From Bradyrhizobium sp. BRP22 (lineage in GTDB: Bacteria; Pseudomonadota; Alphaproteobacteria; Rhizobiales; Xanthobacteraceae): a stretch of 64,000 nt of DNA. The position numbers and the translations under genes are program-made. Shown in pieces: positions 17,057 to 24,000 of the stretch. The DNA lies in assembly GCF_020194175.1 (NCBI RefSeq), contig NZ_JADYVX010000002.1:62001-126000 (forward strand), written 5' to 3'. The notes beneath the pieces were generated by a model. That model searched no databases. It was not told where the DNA came from and saw nothing but the letters and a program-made list of their open reading frames with translations. Within the stretch, counting starts at the first letter, position 1; each line of letters begins with the position of its first letter.

Positions 17057-17123
17057 CTCGGTTCTCCTTCGGCTCGTTCGTTTCCTCGCGCGGCGTCATC
17101 GCCATCATTGTTTCCGCACCGGC

Positions 17124-17660
17124 TTACTTTTTGCGGCGATCGCCATTGTCGGTGTCGCCCGGCTTGTTGCGCTCCTCTTCGGCCTGCAAATAGGCAACCA
17201 TTGCTACGTCAAGTTGCTGCAACACCGCGCGCGCCCTCATGATCTCCTTGGCCGCCCGCTCATAGTTGTGAGTGCTTCGTGGTTGGAAGAAATAATTAGG
17301 CCCCTTCTTATCCAGGAACCCCCTTCCCGCCATCCGCCTCAGCACCTTGTCCAGATTTGTTGGGACATACTGCTGCGCTTCTTTGAGCTGGGCTTGTGTA
17401 AACGGTCTACCGAGCCAGCTGAACAGGGTCAGCAACAGCCCGTATTCAGCAACCGACGCCTTACGGCCTTCGCCACCTTCACCTCGTTCGGGCCTACCCA
17501 GGCCTTCCGGGAAATACTCCGCAATGATGAGCGGATCGAAATCAATCGACAGCTCGCCGTAGAAGCGAAGCACCTGGAGCAGGAGGTGATTGAGCGCCGC
17601 GTCCCTTTCTTCTTCCTTTTTCGTCACGCTTGTTTTCTTCCTCGTGAGTGCGGTGGCCAT
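17124..17660 (-). CDS. Putative winged-helix DNA-binding protein
   Basis: A 178-residue protein with a Lys/Thr-rich N-terminus. The central part (VAEYGLLLTLFSWLG, FTQAQLKEA, VPTNLDKVLRRMAGRGFLDKK) has the helix-turn-helix plus wing layout of MarR-like regulators, followed by a helical C-terminus. It lies near another MarR-like gene (17819-18286) on the same strand. The target is unknown. The call rests on pattern only. Confidence 0.55.
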   Translation of the reverse strand: MATALTRKKTSVTKKEEERDAALNHLLLQVLRFYGELSIDFDPLIIAEYFPEGLGRPERGEGGEGRKASVAEYGLLLTLFSWLGRPFTQAQLKEAQQYVPTNLDKVLRRMAGRGFLDKKGPNYFFQPRSTHNYERAAKEIMRARAVLQQLDVAMVAYLQAEEERNKPGDTDNGDRRKK

Positions 17661-17818
17661 ATGCCCGCCCCTCTGTCTAAAATTTGACTGATCGGAGCCG
17701 CACGTGCCGGAGACATCAACTTATTGTGGCAACACTTCGTCCGGCATTGGGGGTTTTCTTTCGAACGCACCGCAAACTGTCAGAAGATGGATAATGCTCC
17801 CCCAAAAACAGATTGCGG

Positions 17819-18286
17819 TCATGCGCGACGGCGCTTTCTGTCAGATTTCGACAGCTGGTCCAGATGGGGACCGAGCAGGGCATAGCCTGTAGCCAGGATA
17901 TCCACGACACGATTGCGCAGCGGAACGTGTGCGGCGCGATATGGTTCGAGGTAGTAGCGCTTGTCGAATTCGACAATGAGACCCCGCTCGACCAGTCTGT
18001 CCAGCCGGCCGATCACTGTCGTGCGTTTCATGTTGACCCTGGTCGCGATCTCTGACGCCACCATCGGCCGGCCTTCGGCGTGGCCCAGCATCACCGCGGC
18101 TGCGATCACGTTCAGATTGGCGTCGTTCTCTTCGACTGCAGCGGGATTCGGGAAGGCGATACTCTCCTGGAGAGCCAGATGCAGATCGATAACAAGGCGC
18201 GCAAAGGCGCGTCGTTGTTCGGCAATTGCGAGCGGAATCTGCTTGGTCGTCCGCTTGGTCGTTCGCTTGGTCGTCCGCTTGGGCAT
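17819..18286 (-). CDS. MarR-like transcriptional regulator
   Basis: A 155-residue protein. The N-terminus has a repeated KRTT tetrapeptide encoded by 12-bp near-repeats at 18241-18283. The middle (MVASEIATRVNMKRTTVIGRLDRLVERGLI) is a winged helix typical of MarR-like proteins, followed by a wing strand (FDKRYYLEP). The ATG at 18286 was preferred because the upstream extension has no regulator-like sequence. It could control the divergent gene at 18801 from the shared intergenic region. The effector is unknown. Confidence 0.65.
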   Translation of the reverse strand: MPKRTTKRTTKRTTKQIPLAIAEQRRAFARLVIDLHLALQESIAFPNPAAVEENDANLNVIAAAVMLGHAEGRPMVASEIATRVNMKRTTVIGRLDRLVERGLIVEFDKRYYLEPYRAAHVPLRNRVVDILATGYALLGPHLDQLSKSDRKRRRA

Positions 18287-18800
18287 CCGCGGCACTTTCT
18301 TCTGTTCGCGCTGAACGAGAGTGACTGGATTGCCGGGATCGAAGCGACAGACAAGTGCAGTTTGTGCCAGCAGGACGCATCGCGCTGCGTCGCACGACCA
18401 CCAATATTGATCGGCTACTACTCGGCTTCGCATTCCTGGCAGAGAGGGCGATTAAAATAAATTTATATCTCGGAATCGAAATTCGATCCTCGTGAGTGAA
18501 ATATTAGACTGAGGATGATTTTCGCCGCTGTCACGCCACCGACACAGTTTGACTTTTCTCTCGCGCGGTCAATAATGTTGAAAAGACGGTGATCAAACTC
18601 CGTCAAGGAAACGCCGACGCAGGACTAACAACCCGACGATACGTTCGAGGGCAGCGTCAGAATTTCTCTTCACGCCTTTACAAAACCTGCCGATCTTCGG
18701 GAGCGTTGCTCTTGCGGGAATGCATTTTGCCATGAATCGAAAACGCGCTTCAGAAGCGGATCATAAATAAAGTGGCTTCGTGAATGGGGAGTGCCTCACA
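18287..18800. promoter_or_regulatory. Long divergent intergenic region with small palindrome
   Basis: About 510 bp without a convincing gene, between a leftward MarR-like gene and a rightward XRE gene. An AT-rich patch at 18451-18470 precedes a perfect 13-bp palindrome, ATCGAAATTCGAT, at 18475-18487, a plausible operator. Nothing else structured was found. Confidence 0.4.
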
Positions 18801-19016
18801 ATGCTCGCCACAACCAGACTGCTTGAACTCTATATAGCCCATGGCATCGGCCTGAAGATTGCGGCGCGCCGACATGCGTTGCATTGGAGCCAAGCCAAAC
18901 TTGCGCGCGCCGTGGGCTGTTCCCGACAGGCGATAGCCGCATATGAAAGTGGGGAGTGCAGCATTCCAGCCGCGCGTCTCAAAAGGATTCTGCACGCGTT
19001 ACGCGTTGATGGTTGA
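18801..19016 (+). CDS. XRE-family helix-turn-helix protein
   Basis: A 71-residue Cro/CI-type DNA-binding protein: HWSQAKLARAVGCSRQAIAAYESGE forms the classical helix-turn-helix in about residues 30-55, given here in short form. The ATG at 18801 has GGGGAG ten bases upstream; an upstream GTG at 18780 is possible. It begins the rightward group of small regulatory genes and probably acts as a phage or element repressor. The target is unknown. Confidence 0.7.
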   Translation: MLATTRLLELYIAHGIGLKIAARRHALHWSQAKLARAVGCSRQAIAAYESGECSIPAARLKRILHALRVDG

Positions 19017-19058
19017 TGCTGCCGATCTCGCGTTAACTAGAGACGGAGAAAGAACGAT

Positions 19059-19307
19059 ATGAGAAAGTCTAAGCGAGATTCCGACGACGAGTTGATGACC
19101 GAAGAGGAAATCAGACACTACCTCCCGATTGACCGTGCAAAACTATATGAAATGGAAGCAGCCGGTTACTTCCCAGAATCCGCACTACGGATGTGGCGCA
19201 AAGCCGACTTCCTGGACTGGCAAGAGCACCTGAAGGCCCAAGCCGGCGGCAAAGCAATCCCGTACAGGCAGTTACCGTACAGAGTTACGTGCAAGCGAGG
19301 CAAGTGA
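19059..19307 (+). CDS. Excisionase-like/MerR-type small DNA-binding protein
   Basis: An 82-residue protein with a winged-helix pattern near the N-terminus (TEEEIRHYLPIDRAKLYEME, then YFPESALRMWRKADFLDW). This resembles AlpA/excisionase-type proteins, which help recombinases or activate element genes. A strong GAGACGGAGAAAG ribosome-binding site precedes the ATG. An excisionase would fit a mobile element here, but no integrase is seen in the window. Confidence 0.6.
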   Translation: MRKSKRDSDDELMTEEEIRHYLPIDRAKLYEMEAAGYFPESALRMWRKADFLDWQEHLKAQAGGKAIPYRQLPYRVTCKRGK

Positions 19308-19321
19308 GTAAGGAAATCGTC

Positions 19322-20032
19322 ATGGCAACACTACCCATCTATCTGGAAGTCGAAGACGTCGCGGTTGGCCCGGTGCTGATTGCCCTGAAGAAGATGCCGG
19401 GCATCATCAAGCTGCATCTGGCGCTGCTCGATGAGAAGCCGGTGCCGGCGGCGCGTCCTGGCGGCATGAACACCGAGCAGACCGTCGTCGCGATGTTCGC
19501 TAACCGCAACGGCGGCCCGATGACCGTCGATGAAGTCCAGGCCGAACTCGGCGGCACGCGCACGCGCTCCTATAGCGCGATTGGCGGACTAAAGAAGAAG
19601 GGCGTGCTGCAACAGATCGGCAAAAGCACGTACAAATTCAGCGCCAAGGCGATGCAGATGATGTCCAACAACGCACCCGCCAATCCCACCGCGGCGCCCG
19701 CTTTGCCGAAACCGCAATCCCACCCGCCCGCCAAGAAAAACGGCCACGTCGTCGCCAAGGCCAAGGCAAAGAAGGGCGGGCGTGCCGAACGCGGCGCCGG
19801 TCTGACAGCGCTGCGGGAACTGCTGTCGCAAAACGGCGCGATGAAGTTCACCGACATTAGGACCGAGCTGAGCCAGCGCGGCGTCAAGGAAAAGAGCACC
19901 AGAGGCATCGTCGACCGCGCACGACGCGATGGCCTGCTCAAGAAAACTTCCAACGGGGATTTTGAGCTGACGGCAAAAGGCGCGTCCTCCGCATCCCAAT
20001 CATCGCAACTGCAACTCGGCGTCGAGGCGTAA
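19322..20032 (+). CDS. Two-domain winged-helix-like hypothetical protein
   Basis: A 236-residue protein with two apparent winged-helix units (about residues 50-105 with TVDEVQAELGGTRTRSYSAI, and about 165-220 with KFTDIRTELSQRGVKEKST), joined by a Lys/Pro/Ala-rich linker. Each unit resembles modules that follow a DNA-binding or degradation theme, but no named family is certain. The ATG at 19322 is preferred over a longer frame overlapping the previous gene. The next gene starts directly after its stop. Confidence 0.6.
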   Translation: MATLPIYLEVEDVAVGPVLIALKKMPGIIKLHLALLDEKPVPAARPGGMNTEQTVVAMFANRNGGPMTVDEVQAELGGTRTRSYSAIGGLKKKGVLQQIGKSTYKFSAKAMQMMSNNAPANPTAAPALPKPQSHPPAKKNGHVVAKAKAKKGGRAERGAGLTALRELLSQNGAMKFTDIRTELSQRGVKEKSTRGIVDRARRDGLLKKTSNGDFELTAKGASSASQSSQLQLGVEA

Positions 20033-20398
20033 ATGATGGCACGCTTCATCATGTCGTATCGAACCTACAACTGGAAAAACAAAAATCCGATCATCGACAA
20101 GGTCCGCACCATTCTCCAGGACGAAGGCCTGTACGCCAAGAACAAGCGCAAACTGTTGCATGAGCTGTCCGGTGTGGCCGTCGCAACTTACGAGGGATGG
20201 TTCGAGGGTGACACCAAGGATCCCAAGCACACCACGATTATGGCAACGCTGACGGCGCTCGGTTACGAAGAGAAATTCGTCAAAACCGAGAAGCTCGATT
20301 TCGAAAAAGAGCTGGAAGCCGCCGCGAAATGGCGTGAACAGCGGGTGCGCGCTCGGGAGAAGGCCAAGCCAAACGGCAAGGGAAAATCCAAAACATGA
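20033..20398 (+). CDS. Putative phage-type DNA-binding protein
   Basis: A 121-residue protein with an XRE-like pattern (KRKLLHELSGVAVATYEGW, then TKDPKHTTIMATLTALGY) followed by a basic C-terminus. It resembles helix-turn-helix proteins common in rhizobial prophages. The ATG directly follows the preceding stop, and its own stop overlaps the next start as ATGA. Its binding site is unknown. Confidence 0.6.
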   Translation: MMARFIMSYRTYNWKNKNPIIDKVRTILQDEGLYAKNKRKLLHELSGVAVATYEGWFEGDTKDPKHTTIMATLTALGYEEKFVKTEKLDFEKELEAAAKWREQRVRAREKAKPNGKGKSKT

Positions 20399-20679
20399 CG
20401 GTGCAACCAGACGAGCCAAATCAGTCAGAACCGCCGATCACACCGCAAGTCCGCCGTGTGCTCGAACGCCGCAGCGCCCTCGACAAGGTCGCTGTCCCGC
20501 GCTCTGGCGCGCTCCTCCACCACGATGTGCTGCCCGCCATCTCGTGGCTGGTGCGCTACGATTATCTCGTCTGGATCACCCGCACCGATGTGAGTGAGTA
20601 CCGGATCGACTGCGACATCTATCAACTGACCAGCAAGGGAATACGACTGTGCCAGTCTAACGATGTGCCTCAACGATGA
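20395..20679 (+). CDS. Hypothetical protein, possible winged helix
   Basis: A 94-residue protein translationally coupled (ATGA at 20395-20398) to the preceding DNA-binding protein. The C-terminal half (LPAISWLVRYDYLVWITRT, YQLTSKGIRL) looks like a winged-helix end. No named family is recognised. Confidence 0.5.
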   Translation: MTVQPDEPNQSEPPITPQVRRVLERRSALDKVAVPRSGALLHHDVLPAISWLVRYDYLVWITRTDVSEYRIDCDIYQLTSKGIRLCQSNDVPQR

Positions 20680-20700
20680 GGCATGAGGGGGACGCGTCCA

Positions 20701-21180
20701 ATGAACCTGCACGAATTCATCAAGAGGGCGTCGGAGCTGATCGGCGAACGGTTCGAAGAAGCCGGGTCGATCAGGCCGATGTTTCATTTCATCAACGGCG
20801 ACGGCGATGACGTCGTCATGCTGGCCCCGCCCGACAACGACAAAGACCTCGTTATGGGCCTAGTTCGCGCGGTCCTAAAGGGGGCCGCAGCGACGCGCGT
20901 CGTGTTTATCGATGAAGGCTGGATGGTCGATGGTGCGGTGAATATCGAAGATGACGAACTTCTTCGTCGCTACGGCGCCCGAAATCATCCGCGGCGGATC
21001 GAGGTGGTGATGTTCTCGGGTGAAGATGAACATGAGGGTCTTGTGATGGCGACCCGAAAGATTGTCCGCAAGGACACCGCGAGGCCGCGCCTTGGGCCGC
21101 TGGAATTCCTTTCTCTCCTCCAGGGCACAACAGAGGGCCGTTTGGTGGGCCTGCTGCCGCGACGGAAATTGCAATCCTAA
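20701..21180 (+). CDS. Conserved hypothetical protein
   Basis: A 159-residue alpha/beta protein (MNLHEFIKRASELIGERFE and on; later RVVFIDEGWMVDG and RIEVVMFSGEDEHEGLV). The repeated strand-turn patterns suggest a compact fold, but I recognise no family. The ATG at 20701 follows a short gap after the previous gene; an upstream in-frame start exists at 20683. It lies in the run of small rightward genes. Confidence 0.6.
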   Translation: MNLHEFIKRASELIGERFEEAGSIRPMFHFINGDGDDVVMLAPPDNDKDLVMGLVRAVLKGAAATRVVFIDEGWMVDGAVNIEDDELLRRYGARNHPRRIEVVMFSGEDEHEGLVMATRKIVRKDTARPRLGPLEFLSLLQGTTEGRLVGLLPRRKLQS

Positions 21181-21195
21181 TGACCGGGGCGAGGA

Positions 21196-21411
21196 ATGAC
21201 CGACACCACCAGCACCCGCCGTTTCGTCGCGCGCGCTGCTCACAAACAGGATTGCGTCCTGTGCCGCGCGGATAAGGGCATCTGGCGCGATCCCGACAAT
21301 CGCCGATTCTATATTTGCGACCATTGTTTTGCTGCTGATCGGCATCGAATACCTATCGACGTGCCGTATTACCCATCACTGCGGCGAACACGACGGAAAG
21401 GATCGGCGTGA
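21196..21411 (+). CDS. Small zinc-finger-like protein
   Basis: A 71-residue protein with CVLCRADKG near residue 20 and CDHCFAAD near 41: two CxxC pairs forming a probable zinc ribbon. It overlaps the next gene at TGATG (21409-21413). It is one of several such small Cys-paired proteins encoded together; a role in DNA or RNA handling is plausible but unproven. Confidence 0.6.
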   Translation: MTDTTSTRRFVARAAHKQDCVLCRADKGIWRDPDNRRFYICDHCFAADRHRIPIDVPYYPSLRRTRRKGSA

Positions 21412-21629
21412 TGCTTACGATTTGGGTCATCTTCGATCACCCAGCCGATTACCCGGTTGGGTACATCGCTCGAAAATTTCTGGTGAGTGGTGACGGTGAT
21501 CACGCCACCCAGTGCTCGATCCAATCATCCGATCTGGCTGATTTGCGTCGGTCCCTCCTCTATCGTGGATTGATGCGCTTGCCGCGCGATTTCGCGGATG
21601 AACCGCCGATCGTTGAAAGCTGGTTTTAG
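21411..21629 (+). CDS. Small hypothetical protein
   Basis: A 72-residue protein (MLTIWVIFDHPADYPVGYI and on). The opening strand IWVIFDHPADYP recurs in small proteins of this type in related genomes. The ATG at 21411 overlaps the previous stop by one base; GTG at 21408 is an alternative. No function is known. Confidence 0.55.
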   Translation: MLTIWVIFDHPADYPVGYIARKFLVSGDGDHATQCSIQSSDLADLRRSLLYRGLMRLPRDFADEPPIVESWF

Positions 21630-21631
21630 TC

Positions 21632-21805
21632 ATGAGCACACAAAGAGAAACCTGCGTCGAATTCATCTGCGAAGAGTGCTGCCGCACCATCATCAACTTC
21701 GGCCATCACGACGGCATCGAGGTGTGCGGCGTCTGCCGCGTCATCCGTGAGATGATGCCCGACATGCCCGACGACCTGAAAGCCAGATTGCGGGGCGAGC
21801 AATGA
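21632..21805 (+). CDS. 57-residue four-cysteine protein
   Basis: A short gene of 57 codons: CEECCRT near residue 13 and CGVCRVI near 32 form two cysteine pairs, as in a zinc knuckle. It starts just after the previous stop and overlaps the next start as ATGA at 21802-21805, and its codons have high third-position GC. The coupling and motif support a real gene despite its length. Confidence 0.6.
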   Translation: MSTQRETCVEFICEECCRTIINFGHHDGIEVCGVCRVIREMMPDMPDDLKARLRGEQ

Positions 21806-22023
21806 GCGCCTTCACACCCGATGAAGTCGTCAATCTCGACTTCTACCAGCGCCATGGCAATTTTCATCCGTTCACCTGCCCTCATCGCAACGACGGTGCG
21901 CATCGCGCTGTCGGTGGCGATCTCGGCGCCCTGTTTCCGACCGTGCGCGGCTGGAGTTATCCGTTCTGCGACTACACCCAGAATTGGGCGCACGACTTTA
22001 TGCTGAAGAAGGGGACGCAATGA
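21802..22023 (+). CDS. Small hypothetical protein with cysteine/histidine motif
   Basis: A 73-residue protein with FTCPHRNDGAH near residue 24 and a PFCDYTQNWAHDF segment near 54, a Cys/His pattern that could bind zinc. It is coupled by ATGA overlap to the previous gene. Similar short proteins are common near prophages of Bradyrhizobium-like bacteria; the function is unknown. Confidence 0.6.
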   Translation: MSAFTPDEVVNLDFYQRHGNFHPFTCPHRNDGAHRAVGGDLGALFPTVRGWSYPFCDYTQNWAHDFMLKKGTQ

Positions 22024-22052
22024 CGTTGGTAGATCGCATCAGGAGATTTGTC

Positions 22053-22274
22053 ATGACGGAAATTGTCAAAGTCCAGGTGCCGTTGGCGAGCAATGACCCG
22101 AAGGCCCCTGCCCTGATCTATGACCGCCATCAGAAGCACGTCACCCAGCAGAAACTCGACTACGGAATCCTGAAGCTGATGGGCAACGACGTGAAGGCGT
22201 TTTTCAATGCGGAATGGCATCCGGCCAGTCACCGATGGACGCTAAACGAGCGTGTCAAGGATCGCGAATGGTGA
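22053..22274 (+). CDS. Small conserved hypothetical protein
   Basis: A 73-residue protein (MTEIVKVQVPLASNDPKAP and on). The ATG at 22053 has CAGGAGA at a good distance and begins the conserved-looking part; an ATG at 22020, overlapping the previous stop, is an alternative. No function is known. Confidence 0.6.
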   Translation: MTEIVKVQVPLASNDPKAPALIYDRHQKHVTQQKLDYGILKLMGNDVKAFFNAEWHPASHRWTLNERVKDREW

Positions 22275-22331
22275 GAAGACACTGTTTGCGCCGCTGCGGC
22301 AGCAAGCCGTCGGGCTAGGAGAAGCAATGAG

Positions 22332-22568
22332 ATGACGGATGAAATCGACCGCTGGGAGCGCGACGCAGTCCTGATGTCTGGCGATCTAAAGCGCTTCACA
22401 GAGTGGGCCATTGGCAAGGGCCTAGTGTTTCGCAATGAACTACAGGCCCAAAGGGTGATGCACAAACTAATCACCGCAACACCATCCCTCGATCTCGAAT
22501 ACCGGCGAAAGTCCAAGCGGTGGCTGCACGACCGCGGCCTCCATGGACTGGACGATGGTGACATCTAG
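22332..22568 (+). CDS. Small hypothetical protein
   Basis: A 78-residue charged protein (MTDEIDRWERDAVLMSGDL and on). A good AGGAGAAG ribosome-binding site lies just upstream. It is the last of the tightly packed rightward small genes. No family recognised. Confidence 0.55.
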   Translation: MTDEIDRWERDAVLMSGDLKRFTEWAIGKGLVFRNELQAQRVMHKLITATPSLDLEYRRKSKRWLHDRGLHGLDDGDI

Positions 22569-22665
22569 CCGGAACTGTTGATCAAAGTTTCAGATGCGAG
22601 AAATGATTGAAGAAATCGACGGCGACTGACCTCTGCCCCCAGACCCCAGTCAGTTGCTGTTGAGG

Positions 22666-22721
22666 CGCGGGGCGGGAACGGTAAGTTGCCATGACGAGCC
22701 GGACCCTGCCCCGCGTTTTTT
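22666..22721 (+). terminator. Rightward intrinsic terminator
   Basis: CGCGGGGC at 22666-22673 pairs with GCCCCGCG at 22708-22715, followed by six T residues at 22716-22721. The loop of about 34 bases is long for a terminator. It lies about 100 bp after the last gene of the rightward small-gene run and probably ends that transcript. Confidence 0.65.
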
Positions 22722-22749
22722 GAAGCACTTTTGGAAATGAGCAATTAGA

Positions 22750-22947
22750 ATGAGTGCGAAAGAACGCTACGAACTTTCGCGCGCGCTCTCGCGCGTTAAT
22801 GCAAAACTAGAAATCATCAATCGATCACTCGTCACGTTGGCTGACTTTAAGAAGTCGCGGGAGGCGACGCGTTTGGCGGTTTTGGAAGCAGAGCGGAAAA
22901 ATCAAAAAGAAGAAAAAGCCTCTGCCAAGATCGCGGCTCGCTCCTAG
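22750..22947 (+). CDS. Small helical hypothetical protein
   Basis: A 65-residue, Lys/Glu/Ala-rich helical protein (MSAKERYELSRALSRVNAK and on). No good ribosome-binding site is obvious. It follows a terminator and precedes a strong hairpin, so it could be an independent unit. Function unknown. Confidence 0.4.
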   Translation: MSAKERYELSRALSRVNAKLEIINRSLVTLADFKKSREATRLAVLEAERKNQKEEKASAKIAARS

Positions 22948-22950
22948 CGC

Positions 22951-22985
22951 CCCAGGGCGCAATTCCAGAAAGGAATTGCCCTGGG
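22951..22985 (+). other. Long stable hairpin
   Basis: CCCAGGG (22951-22957) and CAATTCC (22960-22966) pair with GGAATTG (22972-22978) and CCCTGGG (22979-22985), leaving a CG bulge and an AGAAA loop. It begins 3 bp after a stop codon. No T-run follows, so it is not a classical terminator. It may protect a 3' end or be a recombination relic. Confidence 0.5.
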
Positions 22986-23079
22986 ATCTACCGGCCACGA
23001 ATTGCCACCGAAATTCTAAAGTTGCTCAAGCTGCACTTTTGCGATCTCATTTTTCAGGGAAAAAGAAGGGAATCGCAAA

Positions 23080-23370
23080 ATGTCACTCGGTCAACGGATC
23101 AGCCATTGCAGAAACGCGCTTGGTGTTAGTCACAAACAATTCGCCGAACGAATTGGTGTTTCGCAGCAGGTCGTCAGCGACTGGGTCAAGGATACATATA
23201 AACCGAGTAAAGCGAATCTAAAAAGGATCGCCGCAGCATGCGATTGCAGCTGGCGCTGGTTTGTAGGGGGCGTTGGTCAACCGCCACCCCTGCGCAACAA
23301 AAAAGCCCTCGCCAAAGCGAGGGCTAAAGTCGTCGCGTATTGTGGGGCAGTTGAACAGAGAAGCAGTTAA
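23080..23370 (+). CDS. XRE-family helix-turn-helix regulator
   Basis: A 96-residue Cro/CI-type protein: SHKQFAERIGVSQQVVSDW (about residues 17-35) is a clear helix-turn-helix, followed by SKANLKRIAAACDC. It lies convergent to the end of the phage late operon, and its 3' end carries the leftward terminator of that operon. It is a candidate phage repressor or antirepressor. Target unknown. Confidence 0.7.
   Translation: MSLGQRISHCRNALGVSHKQFAERIGVSQQVVSDWVKDTYKPSKANLKRIAAACDCSWRWFVGGVGQPPPLRNKKALAKARAKVVAYCGAVEQRSS
23299..23325 (-). terminator. Leftward intrinsic terminator ending the phage late operon
   Basis: On the minus strand AGCCCTCGC pairs with GCGAGGGCT around a TTTG loop and is followed by six T residues. 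It lies about 125 bp beyond the last leftward phage gene (stop at 23452), inside the 3' end of the convergent XRE gene. The plus strand lacks a T-run, so it works only leftward. Confidence 0.85.
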
Positions 23371-23451
23371 GCTTGCCTTTCGCTCTAGGACACGGTCCCA
23401 ACGCTGCCGGAATGACAGCGCCGTCCGATTGGTCAATTCAGTTCAAGCTCA

Positions 23452-23781
23452 TCACGCCGCCGCAAACGCCAACGAGCGCGCGTCCCAGATCGAGGCCAAC
23501 GCGAACTCGATGTCGCCGTCTGGGACGTTGGAGCCCAGCGCGGCAGGATCGCTCTCGATGGCGGCGGATATGGTCGCGTTCGATGAGATGACGTGCGCCG
23601 ACACCAATTGCGGCTTTTCCTCGCCCCGGATCACGAGAGACGCATAGTCGATGCGCTCGGCATGGTTCGGGGTCGCGGGGTCTTCGCTGGCAACGTTCTG
23701 CGCGACCTTGAACATGATCATCATCACGCGACCGGAGAAGGTGGCATCAGAAGCGGTGGCGATATGGTCGAGCGCGGACAT
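23452..23781 (-). CDS. Phage hypothetical protein, distal tail region
   Basis: A 109-residue protein, last gene of the phage late operon. It overlaps the stop of the upstream gene by one base. No motif identifies its role; position after the fibre gene suggests a fibre-assembly or lysis-related accessory. Family not recognised. Confidence 0.6.
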   Translation of the reverse strand: MSALDHIATASDATFSGRVMMIMFKVAQNVASEDPATPNHAERIDYASLVIRGEEKPQLVSAHVISSNATISAAIESDPAALGSNVPDGDIEFALASIWDARSLAFAAA

Positions 23782-23990
23782 CAGGTGGCTCCGAGAATTT
23801 GCGCGGCGGTGTCGTACCAGCGGCGATCGAGCGCGGGTGAGATTTTCGGCGGCGCGGGATCGGGCACGCCGCCGTCAGCGAGCCATCGTTCGTACTGCTG
23901 CCGATCGATGTTGCCCGCTGCATTCGGGATGTGGGCCTTGTCGGCCGTGCGGATCACGACGTCGGTGGCCGTCAACTGATAGTCCGCCAT
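23781..23990 (-). CDS. Small phage protein near tail fibre
   Basis: A 69-residue protein (MADYQLTATDVVIRTADKA and on, with RQQYERWLADGGVPDP). Short proteins with this pattern follow tail-fibre genes in prophages of alphaproteobacteria. The ATG at 23990 was chosen as it lies right after the fibre stop and begins the conserved-looking part. Confidence 0.6.
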   Translation of the reverse strand: MADYQLTATDVVIRTADKAHIPNAAGNIDRQQYERWLADGGVPDPAPPKISPALDRRWYDTAAQILGAT

Positions 23991-24000
23991 CGCTGTTGCC

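Noticed and set aside
18241..18283. 12-bp tandem repeats as regulatory iterons
   Set aside because: They encode the KRTT repeats of the MarR-like protein and lie inside its coding frame, so a coding explanation is enough.
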